Source of the DNA: Elymus sibiricus
Lineage: Eukaryota; Streptophyta; Magnoliopsida; Poales; Poaceae
Assembly: GCA_039707655.1 (NCBI GenBank)
Contig: CM077665.1
Span: 134,993,148-135,057,147, forward strand
Reading direction: 5' to 3'
Length of the DNA: 64,000 nucleotides
Below, piece after piece: positions 35,362 to 45,597 of this stretch. The notes under the pieces were generated by a model. The model saw only the letters and a program-made list of their open reading frames with translations. It was not told where the DNA came from and did not search any database. The position numbers and the translations under genes are program-made. Each line of letters begins with the position of its first letter. The first letter of the stretch is position 1.

Positions 35362-35791
35362 TGATGACCCACAAGTATAGGGGATCAATGGTAGTCCTTT
35401 CGATAAGTAAGAGTGTCGAACCCAACGAGGAGCAGAAGGAAATGACAGGCGGTTTTCAGCAAGGTATTCTCTGCAAGTGCTGTAAGTAACAATCATAGAT
35501 AGTTTTGTAGCAAGATAATCCGTAACAAGTGACAAGTAACAAAAGAAGAAAGTGTGCATCAAGGTATCCAATCCTTTTTATAGCAAAGGACAGGCCTGAA
35601 AGTTCTCTTATATAAAGCAAAGCGCTCTTGAGGACACATGGGAATTTCCATATAGTCACGTTCATCATATTTAGTTGATTCACGTTCGCTACTTTGATAA
35701 TTTGATATGTGGGTGGACTGATGCTAAGGTGTTGTTCTTACTTGAACAAACAACCCACTTATGATTACCCCCTCTCGCAAGCATCCGCAAC
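35362..35791 (-). repeat. 5' LTR of K, 3' part
   Basis: In reverse orientation it matches 43272-43703, the end of the 3' LTR. It begins (plus strand) TGATGACCCACAAG and is cut at 35791 by the LTR of T. GCAAC (35787-35791) is the expected target duplication of T. Confidence 0.87.
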
Positions 35792-36274
35792 TGAGGGAGT
35801 CCGGGACTAAGGGGTCCTCGAGCTACTGGTCTATTTCCCATAGGCCAGACAGGTGGGCCGATTTGAGCCCGATACATGAAGGCCGAACTACAAGTCAACC
35901 TCGTGTTCAGGAAGGAAAGCTTTGGTGTCTTGGGGTATCCTCCAAGACAAGGTGAAAGGATCGGCGAGTTTATCCCTTGATGGTAACCGACTATGTGTAA
36001 CCCTAGGTACCCCTGGTGTCTATCTAAACCAGAGGGTTTATATCGTAGGGCAGGAACCATTACTCCGACTCATCTAGGGTTTAGTTCATATGATCTCATG
36101 GTAGATCGACTCTGTAATCCTCATACACTCATCAATATAATCAGGCAGGATGTAGGGTTTTACCTCTTCGAGAGGGCTCAAACCTGGGTAAACATCGTCT
36201 CCCTGTTTCCTGTTCCCCATTGATCCAAGATCCACAGCTCGGCACCCCCTACCCGAGATCTACCAGTTTTGACA
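35792..36274 (+). repeat. 5' LTR of T, 483 bp
   Basis: Runs from TGAGGGAGTCCGGGAC to CAGTTTTGACA, followed by the leader CCGACATTAGTGCTTTCATC that is typical of Fatima-like elements. The LTR is short and carries no other insertion. Confidence 0.8.
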
Positions 36275-36327
36275 CCGACATTAGTGCTTTCATCGAGAGT
36301 TCCACTATTGGACCGCCATCAGGATCG

Positions 36328-36819
36328 ATGGCTCGCTTGGTCATCAGCAATGGCATCTGTAACGGGGACATTTTCGTTCCTGGACAGATCTTTGCGTTTG
36401 GCAGCATTGTGCTGCACGCTGGACCGATCGGCCATCTTGGCCGGGTTGGATGTCTGGCCCCCAGTCATGAGATCCATTTTGGGAGCCTGGAGTTTGTCGT
36501 CGACCCCCGAAGGTATCTTCTTCATATAAGGCTCTCGGCCCCCCTCGAGGAGCCCGCAAGTCCCAACGCCTCAACGTCAGAAGCCGAGGATCCATCCATT
36601 GAGGAAACTCCCGCCTCGGGTCCGGCCTTAAAGCATGATCCAGTCAAGGTACTCGGGTGTATTTCAGCAGAACACTGCTCGGGCTCGGTTTTTAACACCC
36701 CCGAGGTCACAACTCTGCGGATCGACCCTCTGCGCTCCGAAAGCATGGACTCTGGTGACCTCTCGTCATTGAACCAGCTACTTGATCGGATCCAAGCCAT
36801 CGGGGCTGCTAACGGCTAG
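36328..36819 (+). pseudogene. gag N-terminal part of T
   Basis: The frame is open from ATG 36328 (MARLVISNGICNGD) to TAG 36817-36819, 163 codons. It is rich in Pro, Ser and acidic residues, without a capsid motif in this part. Coding similarity to Fatima-type gag is based on context: it starts about 50 bases after the LTR. I chose the ATG at 36328 rather than the upstream 36220 because the latter lies inside the LTR. The sequence continues degenerate downstream. Confidence 0.6.
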
Positions 36820-37619
36820 CCCTCGATCTATGATCATGTCGGGCTCAAACCCGATGATAGGGAAATTAATATCCCGCCTATCACACACTTGGTCGCAACC
36901 ATTGAGGACGCGACCGATGGTTCGCCCTCATATCCACCGGAGCTAAGGTCGGTCTATGTCCGGATTCCCGACCACCAGGATCAATCCCCTAGTTCGGAAT
37001 CCGGACCTACCCCTGGAAGGAGTTCGGGGTCAAACCCCAACCAGACACGTGACCTGGAGCCCGTGTGACAATGTTCGGCTGATAACCCAGACCCAGAACC
37101 CGCCGCGCCAGATCCCACTATGAAACAAGACACGACCGTCAATGCTTCAAGCTTGCACCCCGCAAGGATGCAAAGTTTTTCCCCACCCACCCCCACGTCG
37201 AGTACTCGCCAAGTAATTCAGGAATACCTGACGTATGGGACCTAATGTACGTCAAACAACAACCAGGGGAAACGGTCCAGCACTTCTGGGTTAGAGCACT
37301 CCTTGTCAAAGGCAGAAAGGCAGAATGCGGCGACCAGGACATTATATCAACCTTCCAATATAATTGCCATGACGATCGCCCACATCACCAAATAACAGCG
37401 CCAAGACCTTAACGATCTATGAGACGTTCCCGTCAAATTATCAGAGAAAAAGAGCTCTTCGAGAACTCTACCAAATACACCAAGTGGCAGCGAGGAATTC
37501 GTGGACGAACACACCCATCACCTTTGACGAGTAAGATCGGCCACAAATCCGCCTCGACCGAACACCTGTTGCCTTGGTCCTCATCCCCATTGTCGATGGC
37601 TTTAGGCTCCATAAAGTGC
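36820..37619 (+). pseudogene. Degenerate gag remainder of T
   Basis: Fragments of gag are readable in shifting frames, for example YLTYGT, NNQGKRSSTSG and EHTHHL, with many stops. It is shorter than expected between gag and protease, so internal deletion is likely. No zinc knuckle can be pointed to. Confidence 0.5.
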
Positions 37620-38619
37620 TAATGGACGATGACAGTGGTCTGAACCTCATTTACGAGGATACCTTGGCCAAAATGCAATTCGATAGATCTCGCATCGAGC
37701 AAAGCCATACAACCTTCTGAGGAATCATCCCCGGAAAAGAAGCATGCTGCATCGGACGGGTTACCCTCGACGTGGTATTCGGCACCCCTGAGAACTACAG
37801 GTCCGAAGAACTTATCATCCACATTGTGCACTTTCATAGCGGTTATCACGCCCTATTGGGGCGTGACGCTTTCACAAGATTTCAGGCTATACCACATTAC
37901 GGGTATATGAAGCTCAAAATGCCAGGGCCCAATGGCGTGATCACAATCATAAGTGACTCGGATAGAGCTCTACGGGCTGAAAACAAAATAGCTTCGCTCG
38001 CCCTTGAGGCACTGTCTAGAACCCTCGTGGCGGAAGAATTAACCACACTCCGATCTATGGTGGATAGGGATGATGTAATTCTCAGCAAAAGGCCCAAATC
38101 CAGATCCTTCAAGCCAGCAGACGAAATTGTCAAATTACAAGTAAATCCGACGGACCCAAATAAAACGGCGTCCATTGGAGCTCAGCTGGACCGCGAGGTG
38201 GACGCAGCATTGCACATGTTTCTACGAGAAAATTGGGATATATTCTCCTGGCACCCTTCAGACATGCCAGGAATCCCCCGAAGACTGGCGGAGCACAGCC
38301 TGGACATAATCCCAAGTTTCAAACCCGTTAAGGAGGCGTTACGCCAATTTTCTGAACCTATGCGTCAAGCTATGGGTGCAGAACTAGCAAAACTATTGGA
38401 AGCTGGATTCATCCGAGAAATCAAACAACCCAAGTGGCTGGCACACCTGGTCATGATGCCAAAGAAAGACAAATCTTGGCGGCTATGTGTCGATTTCAAG
38501 GACCTAAATAAAGCATGCCCTAAGGATCCCTTTTCGTTACCCCGCATCGACCAGATCATCGACGCCACTGTCGGTCATGACTCGCTTTGCTTCCTCGATG
38601 CCTACTCCGTATACCACCA
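37620..38619 (+). pseudogene. Protease and first half of reverse transcriptase of T
   Basis: An open frame runs from 37772 to the CACTA junction (283 codons). Its upstream part, with a stop near 37719, resembles the end of the aspartic protease (GLNLIYEDTLAKMQF, VVFGTPENYRSEEL, HALLGRDAF). The RT part has DMPGIPRRLAEHSL, MMPKKDKSWRLCVDFKDLNK, ACPKDPFSLPRIDQIIDA and CFLDAYSVY, where the CACTA begins. The palm motif that follows is at 22686 on the other strand. The track continues artificially into the CACTA to 38728. Confidence 0.87.
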
Positions 38620-39474
38620 CACTACTAGGGAAAAGCTTATAGGTAACCACTTACTAGTAGCGCGGGTTTATACCCCTCGCTACTGCTATTTACTAGTAGC
38701 GCGTTATATTGACACGCGCTACTACTAAGTTGTTAGTAGTAGCGCGGGTTTATACCCCTCGCTACTACTAAGTGGTCTCTACCGTGCCCCCCGGGACAGG
38801 CCATAGTAGTAGTGAGGGGTATAAACACATGCTACTACTAAGTTGATAGTAGTAGCACGGGTTTATACCCCACGCTACTACTAAGTGGTCTCTACCGTGC
38901 CCCCCCCCGGGACAGGCCATAGTAGTAGCGCGGGGTATAAACCCGCGCTACTACTAAGTACAGAGTTTTTTAACATCCCTGAAATCCCCATCACCTCCCC
39001 TAAATCCTTCCTCTGTCCCGTCCATCTTGCCCCTCTCTCTCCATAGGCTCTCACATGGACCTCCTGCCCAGGTGCGCCTCCTCCTCCATGGCGCGTAAAG
39101 AGACTGCCGCCTCGGCCGCCGGTATCCAGGAGCTCGCCGGTCTTCCCCAGTGTCTCCATGCTATCACGCCAGAGTATCGCACCACCTGCGACCAACCCCA
39201 CTCCTCCCTCCATCTCCTTCCTCTCTCCCTCGTTTTCCTTTTTCTCTCTCTCCCTCTGGTTTGACTTACCCTCCCATGTCCATGCCTGTGCAGATCGTCG
39301 CCATGGACGACTAGGATCCAGGAACTTTCCAGCAGCCGCCGCCGGATCTAGTCTGTCGCCACCTATGACCCCTGTCATCGCTGCATCGAACCATTGACAG
39401 CACACACGGGATCGATATTTTTTTGGGGTTTTTGAAATTAATATTAGTAGCGCGGGTCACAAGCACGCGCTACA
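38620..39474 (+). mobile_element. CACTA element Y, main part (non-autonomous)
   Basis: CACTACTAGGGAAAAG at 38620 follows CCA (38617-38619). A block of palindromic subterminal repeats follows to about 38958, then 480 bp without a transposase or other ORF I can defend, then one more repeat half (TAGTAGCGCGGGTCAC...GCGCTAC) where it breaks off. With the 174 bp at 22687-22860 it would be a complete element of about 1.03 kb with matching termini and CCA duplication. Confidence 0.87.
38655..38960. repeat. Palindromic subterminal repeats of Y
   Basis: About six units of the type TAGTAGTAGCGCGGGT, TTATA, then CCCCTCGCTACTACTA, with spacers that include GTGGTCTCTACCGTGCCCC twice. Each unit is an imperfect palindrome able to form a hairpin. 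Such repeats are the binding sites of CACTA transposase in studied families. Confidence 0.8.
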
Positions 39475-39647
39475 AACGGCGTCGGGGGGCGCTCCAGGGG
39501 GCCACCACATATCTGGCCGTGCCCCCAGGGGGGCTTGGCCTGTTTTGTGGTGGCCCACTGGCACACCCTCTCCGGCAGGTCTTCGCTCCAATGTTGCTTA
39601 TTTCCTCCGGAAAAAATCACAAACAAGTTTCAGGCGATTCCGAGAAA
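39475..39647 (-). repeat. Displaced fragment of C's 5' LTR, reversed
   Basis: Its reverse complement matches 28395-28564 of C's 3' LTR, ending where 22861 resumes. This is the piece missing from the left of the 5' LTR of C. The right edge at 39647 (CCGAGA) breaks into X; the first 180 bp of the LTR are absent. Confidence 0.88.
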
Positions 39648-39775
39648 AATCACAAATAAGCTCCCGATGCCACCATGCAGTTAAGCGCTGCAAAAACTGC
39701 CATGCGGTTGATGCGTCCATTTGCCTTCGTCTCTTCCACGTTCCGATCGCGCCACACAACCCAAGGAGCACACCC

Positions 39776-40489
39776 ATGACAGCAAATAATACAGAGAGGA
39801 TGCACATCTCTTCATCGCTTCAACCTTCCCGTGCGGATCCAATGGCGGCTGCCGGCGCCGAGGGGCAGTTCGCCAAAATTGTCAAAGTGGACACACACAT
39901 CAGGAAGACGGACCTCTCAGTGGTGTACACCAACGACCCGGTCGTGGTGGTGAACTCCATTAACACGTTGGAGCAGCTGCTTGCTGAGGATGACAAGTAC
40001 AAAGCGGTCGGCTTCGACCTCGAGTACACCGGCGGTCGTGCTGGGCATGATCAGATGGTTGTCGTCGCCCAGTTGTGCGTGCACTATCATGTGCTCGTCT
40101 ACCACTACTGCCTAGCCACAAGATCTTGCGAGCGTTTTGCCAGGTTTGTCAACAGCCCCGACTAGAGGTTCGCAACGGTGGACACCACCAACGATCTAAA
40201 GGTGCTCAAGACTTCAGACTTGTCCTGCCAGAAGCTTGTCAACATCCAAGGTCAGTACAGGGTCTGGGGCGGCAAGAAGAAGCAGAAGGACTCCCTGGTT
40301 GACCCCTACTATAGAGACATGAAGGCTGAGTGCCACAAGGACAAGACTGCCTGGCACACGGCCTGGGTGAACGAACTAGATGAAGAACACATCAAGTACG
40401 CGGCCAAAGACGCGTACACTATCTACGAGATGTACAGGAGGATCATTGACATGAGGAAGTGCCTCCTTCCTGCAGACGGTGAGGGATAG
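39776..40489 (+). pseudogene. DEDDy-type 3'-5' exonuclease, one in-frame stop
   Basis: The frame runs from ATG 39776 (an alternative ATG is at 39842, MAAAGAEGQFAK) to TAG 40487-40489, with one TAG at 40163-40165 where a tyrosine is expected. It shows DnaQ/RNase D-like motifs: Exo I GFDLEYT (Asp and Glu), Exo II FATVDTTNDLKVL, and Exo III KYAAKDAYTIYEMY, which has the Tyr and Asp of the DEDDy class. The length of about 215-237 codons suits a single-domain exonuclease such as the WRN-like plant proteins. Its position in a CACTA remnant suggests a captured host gene; I recall similar proteins being numerous in Triticeae annotations. It has no visible intron. Confidence 0.75.
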
Positions 40490-40723
40490 CCACAAGCAGA
40501 GCAGTGTCGGCAACCGTCGTCAGAAGAACAGTATGATTTGGTGATCGTCTACTTCTTGTAAATTTATATTGAGGAATGTACATGCGTTGTGTAGTCACTT
40601 ATGTAACTGTATGTTCAAGTTGGTTATGCAACAATAATGTTGGTGTTCTGTAGACAGAGCATATAGATGTTGTGAAAACAGAGCAAATCACATTTCATAC
40701 AATTATTGGCAGCAATCGTGTGT
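40490..40723 (+). other. 3' flank of the exonuclease pseudogene
   Basis: AT-rich, no gene. Contains GTAACTGTATGTTCAAG and poly-A-like stretches but no clear polyadenylation signal. Confidence 0.4.
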
Positions 40724-40903
40724 CCACAACACACACAGGTTGTTAGGATGAATCGTTTGGGTTATTGTTGGTCTTCCCACACAGGTCTGATGGATGAACT
40801 GTTTACCGGGTACCCACAACACACACGTTTGTCAGGATGAATCGTTTGGGTTATTATTGGTCTTCCCACACAATTCTGATGAATGAACTATTTGCCGGGT
40901 ATC
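40724..40903. repeat. Two 90-bp direct repeats, subterminal in X
   Basis: Copy 1 is 40724-40813 and copy 2 is 40814-40903. Both start CCACAACACACAC and contain AGGATGAATCGTTTGGG. Further degenerate relatives continue towards 41160. Confidence 0.75.
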
Positions 40904-41221
40904 ACACACGCCTTCTTAGGCTAACCCGGTTGTGTTCTGCTGGATCAGCGAAAACAGTTTGTCCGAGTGAACCGTATGCCGCACTACGAACACATATATA
41001 GTTTGTTAACCGTTTCTGTTAGCTTCCATAATCACAAATAGTTCATAAGAACAAACTGTATGCAATGCATCACACACACAACTATTTTTGGACCGTATTT
41101 GCTCGTTCTTCATCGCGCATGGTTTTCGTCATTGGCGGTGGAGCTTGAACTATGCCGTTTGCGATTGATGGATCGCAAACAGTTTCATCGAAGGGTCTCT
41201 GATTGATGTGTCACATTTGGA

Positions 41222-41237
41222 CCATTCTGTAGTAGTG
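41222..41237 (-). repeat. Right terminal inverted repeat of X
   Basis: Minus strand CACTACTACAGAATGG, a CACTA-superfamily terminus. Confidence 0.75.
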
Positions 41238-42252
41238 AAGTCATATTGTCATGGATCCTCCAACATGTGGTGCTTGCCCCCATCCTTTGCTAGCCAAATT
41301 TTTTGCACCAAGTAGAGATACTACTTGTGCATCCATAAATCCTTAAACCCAATTTCTTGCCATGAGAGTCCACCATACCTACCTATGGATTAAACAAGAT
41401 CCTTCAAGTAAGTTATCAACGGTGCAAAAGCAATAAAAAATGCTCTTAAATATGTATGCTCTTTTATTGGAAGGGAAAATAAGCTTTGTACGATCTTGTG
41501 ATGGCAAATAACTAAAAGCGACGGACTGCATAATAAAGGTTGCTATCATAAGGGGTAATATAAACTAATGTTCCTTTCCATTAAGAGTTTGCATATCCCA
41601 ATAATAAGCGCATGACAACCTCTACTTCCCTCTGCGAAGGGCCTATCTTTTACTTTTCTGTATTTACTTTTATGCAAGAGCCAATAATGTTAACCCCTAT
41701 TCCATTCGTATTACTCTCTATTTGGCAAGCATCATGTGGTGGGAAATATCCAGGCACATATATCCAGTTGGATATAGATGATCATGAGTTATTATTGTTG
41801 ACTTTATCCCTGAGATAAATTGTTGGGTGGTGACATATTATAAACCCCTATCTTCCTATGTGTCTGATTGAAACTTTTTTGCTTCATAAATATTCCGTGA
41901 GTGTCAGCAATCATAGAAGACTAAATGATAGTTGAGTATGTGAACTTGCTAATCAAAGCGCCATAATAGACTCTTTCTCAAATATGGTGGATTGTAATTG
42001 TTTCAATGACCGAGAACATAGTTTGTTAGTTTTCAATAAATTTTATGATTCATCCTTGAATATGTGGATAGATCATTACTTGTTCATGACAAGTTTACGA
42101 TATTATGTTGTTGTTATGATAATAATCATGATGCTTTCATATCCGCATTTTATTTTTATCTACACCTCTCTCTCTCTCTCTCTAAGCATGTGGTCAAGAT
42201 TATCGAGTTCGGCTTTCGCTTGAGGACAAGCGAAGTCTAAGCTCGGGGGAGT
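41238..42252 (+). other. 3' non-coding domain and PPT of K
   Basis: The start resembles the 3' domain of C near 27133 (CATGGATCCTCCAACATGTGG). No ORF is supported. A (CT)9 run is at 42166-42183. It ends in the PPT AAGCTCGGGGGAGT (42239-42252). I assign it to K because the following LTR matches K's LTR. Confidence 0.7.
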
Positions 42253-43703
42253 TGATACGTGTATTTTGCATCATGATTTCCTACTGTTATTTATATAGTT
42301 TTTGGTCATTATTCCACTTTATGATACAATTTTAATGCCTTTTCTCTCTGAATTTGCAAGGATTACATGGAGAGGAACATTACCAGCAGCTGGAATTCTA
42401 GACCTGAAAAAGCCACATCGGAGATACCTATTCTGCTAGACTCCAAATTACCTAAAAAATTTATGGAGAATATTTTTGGAATATATAAAAAATATTGGAG
42501 CCAAGAAATACCAGAGGGGGGCCACCTGTCGCTCACAGGCGGTCTCCGGCCCCCCTCTTCTGCTATATGAAAGGTTTTGACCTAGAAAAAAATAAGGAGG
42601 AGACTTTAGGGAGAAGCGCCGCCATCTCAAGGCGAAACCTGGATAGGAGCACTTTTGATCTTCGGCGGAGCGATTCCGTCGGGGAAACTTCCCTCCGGGA
42701 GGGGGAAATCAAAGTCATCATCATCACCAACCCTCCCTCCAATCTTCATCAACATATTCACCAGCACCATCTCATCTTAAACCCTAGTTCATATCTTGTA
42801 TTCAATCTTTGTCTCAAAACCTCAGATTGGTACATGTGGGTTACTAGTGGTGTTGATTACATCTTGTAGTTGATGCTTGTTGATTTATTTGGTGAAAGAT
42901 TATATGTTCAAGTCCTTAATGATATTCAACATCCCTCTTATCTTGAACAAGAACATGATTTGTGAGTAGTTACTTTTGTTCTCGAGGACATGGGAGAAGT
43001 CTTACTATAAGTAATCATGTGATGTTGGTATGCGTTCGATATTTTGATGATATGTATGTTCCTCTTCCTTTAGTGGTGTCCTGTGAATGTCGACTGCATG
43101 ACACTTCACCATATTTGGGCCTAAAGGGAAGCATTGAGCAATGATAAGTAGATGATGGGTTCCGAGAGTGACAGAGGCTTAAACCCTAGTTTATGAGTTG
43201 TTCCGCATGGGGCTGATTAGGATCCACATGTTTAATGCTATGGTTAGATTTCTCTTAATTCTTCTTTCATAGTTGTGGATGCTTGCGAGAGGGGGTAATC
43301 ATAAGTGGGTTGTTTGTTCAAGTAAGAACATCACCTTAGCATTGGTCCACCCACATATCAAATTATCAAAGTAGTGAACGCGAATCAACTAAATATGATA
43401 AACGTCACTAGATGGAAATTCCCATGTGTCCCCGAGAGCGCTTTGCTTTTATATAAGAGAACTTTCAGTCTTATCCTTTGCTACAAAAAGGATTGGGCCA
43501 CCTTGCTACACCTTTGTTACTATTACTACTTGTCACTTGTTACGAATTATCTTGCTACACACGTATCTTTCATTGTTACTTACAGCACTTGCAGAGAATA
43601 CCTTGCTAAAAACCGTTTGTCATTTCCTTCTGCTCCCCATTGGGTTCGACACTCTTACTTATTGAAAGGACTACAATTTATCCCCTATACTTGTGGGTCC
43701 TTA
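42253..43703 (+). repeat. 3' LTR of K, 1.45 kb
   Basis: TGATACGTGTATTTTGC to ACTTGTGGGTCCTTA. The last 430 bp match K's 5' LTR part at 35362-35791 (reversed). The final bases have mutated from the expected ATCA. The TATA box is at 43450-43456. Inserted in E's integrase frame. Confidence 0.85.
43450..43456 (+). promoter_or_regulatory. TATA box in LTR of K
   Basis: TATATAA followed by GAGAACTTTCAG. Confidence 0.55.
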
Positions 43704-44179
43704 GAGAGGCGCTAGACTGATGAGCTGCCAGAAGCTCTTTGGTCACTCAGGACGACACCAAATCGAGCTACCGGCATGACACCGTTCTCCCTAGTCTATG
43801 GTGCAGAAGCGGTGCTCCCCACAGAACTCACATATGGGTCACCTCGAGTGCAAGATTTTGACGAAGCTGAGAAAGAGCAGTTGCGGCAAGATGACGCAAC
43901 GCTCCTCGAGGAAGATCATCTTCGGGCTACTGTGCGTGTCGCACGTTACCAGCAAGCCTTGCGCCGCTATCATAGCCGCAAGGTTCGTGCCCGAAGTGCT
44001 AGGGAAGGAAACCTTGTTCGTCGTCGAATACAGTCCACGAAGGGAAGCAACAAATTGACGCCAAAGTGGGAAGGCCCTTACCGGGGGGTATGAGTCACCA
44101 AGCCTGGCGTAGTCCGCCTGGAGACCGAAGATTGCTCTTCGGTGCCAAATTCTTGGACAACCTTCACTAACTTAAGATA
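43704..44179 (+). pseudogene. Integrase C-terminal part of E
   Basis: The frame enters from K's LTR junction, with a TAG at 43713, then reads ELPEALWSLRTTPNRATGMT, YGAEAVLPTELTYGSP and a coiled linker (EEDHLRATVRVARYQQALRR), then KLTPKWEGPYRGV, a TGA at 44091-44093 and VPNSWTTFTNLR to TAA 44177-44179. The GPY/F domain is complete apart from the stop. The catalytic core is missing because K inserted upstream. The end overlaps the end of the antisense ORF by eight bases. Confidence 0.85.
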
Positions 44180-45597
44180 AGTGTGTTATGTACATGTGTG
44201 GCACTAGCGACAAGGATTCACGGGAAAGAGCTAATTCTTGAAACAGTCTTCCATCCTCGTGATTGTAGCCAACCTTTTCGGTTATGGGAGCGACGAGTGC
44301 CTCAGCTACGCTGGTGTCAACGTCTTTCGGCAGCTTTGCGAAGCCCTTGCTAAGGTCAATTCCAGGGTTGCGATGGACGACCTTCACAAGTACCTTTTGG
44401 AGGACATCGCGGCAAAGCTTGCGGGATTCCTTGGCAAAACGGTCCGCCCTCTCCTCCTGGTACTTCTCTAGCACACCAACAAGCCCCTCGAAGAAAATGG
44501 ACAGCCTGACGCTCGCAACCTCCCTGCCGTCGCCGGAGAAGCCCTAGTCCTCCATGCCCATGGACGCCCATTGGTTGGAGACCCTATCGGCAATATTAAC
44601 AAGCTGGCCCATCCACACCCCAGACTTTTTCTTCAGTTTGTTGAAGGTGTGGGCGGCGGAAGCAAGTAGTTCTTTCAGCTTTTGGAGCTCCTCCGCCAAG
44701 ATCTTCTCCCTGCTTTTGGCATTCTCAAGGTGCTCCTCCAGGGTGCTCAATTTCAGCTTAAGGTCGGCATTGGAGTCGGCGGCAGCGGAAAGTTCTTTAG
44801 TCTTGTTGGAGATCACCGTCTGCAGCTCCCCCAGAGTGTGAGTTGCCTTCAATGCGTCCACCTTCAGCGACAAAACTTCCTTGCCGCTCGCGGCAAGATT
44901 TGCCTCCAAGTACTTCACTCTACCCTCTAGCTCAACCTTGGTGGCCTCTGCAGCTTGGACAAGCCTTGACGGCCTCCTGGAGTTTGCCGGCGTGCTCTAG
45001 GGTCTCGGCCTCGATGGCATCTGTATGCCTCTGCTACAGCTCCTGGATTTGCCGCGCGAACTAGGTTTTGAGCTTGGTGGCAAGCACTTCCTCTCGAGCA
45101 GCAAGGTCTTCTTCATGGGAGTCAAGTTTAGCATTGCTTGATAAGTTTAGCGTCAGCAGCGGCAATCCTCTAGTCGGCCTCCTCCTGCATCACCTCCGCC
45201 TCAGCCTTCTCAAAAATGAAGTCTAGGATAGCCTAATTGAGCTGGGCTTAGCGGACGGCGAGGTCTTGGCGGCTATTGGTGTACCAAGTTTGTGCCTCGC
45301 CAAGTCGCCTCTGGAAATCGGCCTCCGCTTCAGCAATGATGGTCTCCTGGCAGTCCATATTTTCAGCAGAACTCCCGTAATGTGCCTGGAGCTGCTTGAA
45401 GTTGTTGTTGATGGACAGAAGAATATTGTGCTCCTTGGCCTCATCGTTGCTGTCGTGCGGATCAACAGTGACTGCGCCTCCGGCAGTGTCGACTGCATCG
45501 TCAAGGACTTCCTCCCCAGTGAAGGCTTTGAAGACTGTCTTGCCGGAGACGCTGACGAATTGCAGGTCACCCACCTTGAGATATCTACGGGGGGGGG
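44172..45597 (-). pseudogene. Antisense ORF of E, C-terminal coiled-coil part
   Basis: Minus strand in three main frames: RRYLKVGDLQFVSVSGKTV with VLDDAVDTAGGAV from 45597, an Ala/Glu/Lys-rich coiled coil (44918-44544, LEEHLENAKSREKILAEELQ), and the C-terminus from 44474 (LEKYQEERADRFAKES, then GIDLSKGFAKLPKDVD) to the stop at 44172. Long heptad-like helices suggest a structural, gag-like protein. It continues the N-terminal part at 50229-52774, from which element D separates it. At least two frameshifts are present. Confidence 0.72.

Larger units (their letters stand above)
29867..35791 (-). mobile_element. Element K: decayed autonomous-type Athila gypsy (main body)
   Basis: Minus strand from 35791: end of the 5' LTR, tRNA-Asp-like PBS, gag-protease, RT, RNase H, integrase, then an ORF in the env-like position, cut at 29867 by insertion of C. 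Its outer LTR part was separated by insertion of T at 35792. The 3' domain and 3' LTR are at 41238-43703 on the plus strand, which is consistent only if the inversion is undone. Confidence 0.88.
35792..38619 (+). mobile_element. Element T, first half: Fatima-like Tat gypsy
   Basis: 5' LTR, gag, protease and the first part of RT on the plus strand, ending in CCA at CACTA Y. The other half is at 14835-22686 on the minus strand. The two halves were one element before the CACTA insertion and the inversion. Confidence 0.85.
39648..41237 (+). mobile_element. CACTA remnant X carrying an exonuclease pseudogene
   Basis: The right end is a CACTA terminus (CACTACTACAGAATGG on the minus strand) preceded by subterminal direct repeats. 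The left terminus is missing. The termini differ from those of Y after CACTACTA, and the triplets CCA and AAG do not match, so X and Y are separate. It was probably inserted in K, then joined to C's LTR by a deletion. Confidence 0.65.

Noticed and set aside
38655..38960. Regular palindromic repeats resembling a CRISPR array
   Set aside because: The repeats lie directly behind a CACTACTAGG terminus, have no unique equal-length spacers, and match the subterminal pattern at 22687-22860. They are CACTA subterminal repeats in plant DNA.
39776..40489. Functional host exonuclease gene
   Set aside because: It has an in-frame stop, no introns, and lies within a CACTA remnant surrounded only by transposons.
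38620..41237. A single CACTA element of 2.6 kb from 38620 to 41237
   Set aside because: The termini diverge after CACTACTA (GGGAAAAG versus CAGAATGG), the flanking triplets differ (CCA versus AAG), and a piece of C's LTR lies between.
44238..45064. Plus-strand ORFs opposite the coiled-coil region
   Set aside because: They are reverse shadows of the Ala/Glu/Lys-rich antisense ORF of E, giving Ser/Leu-rich sequence without motifs.
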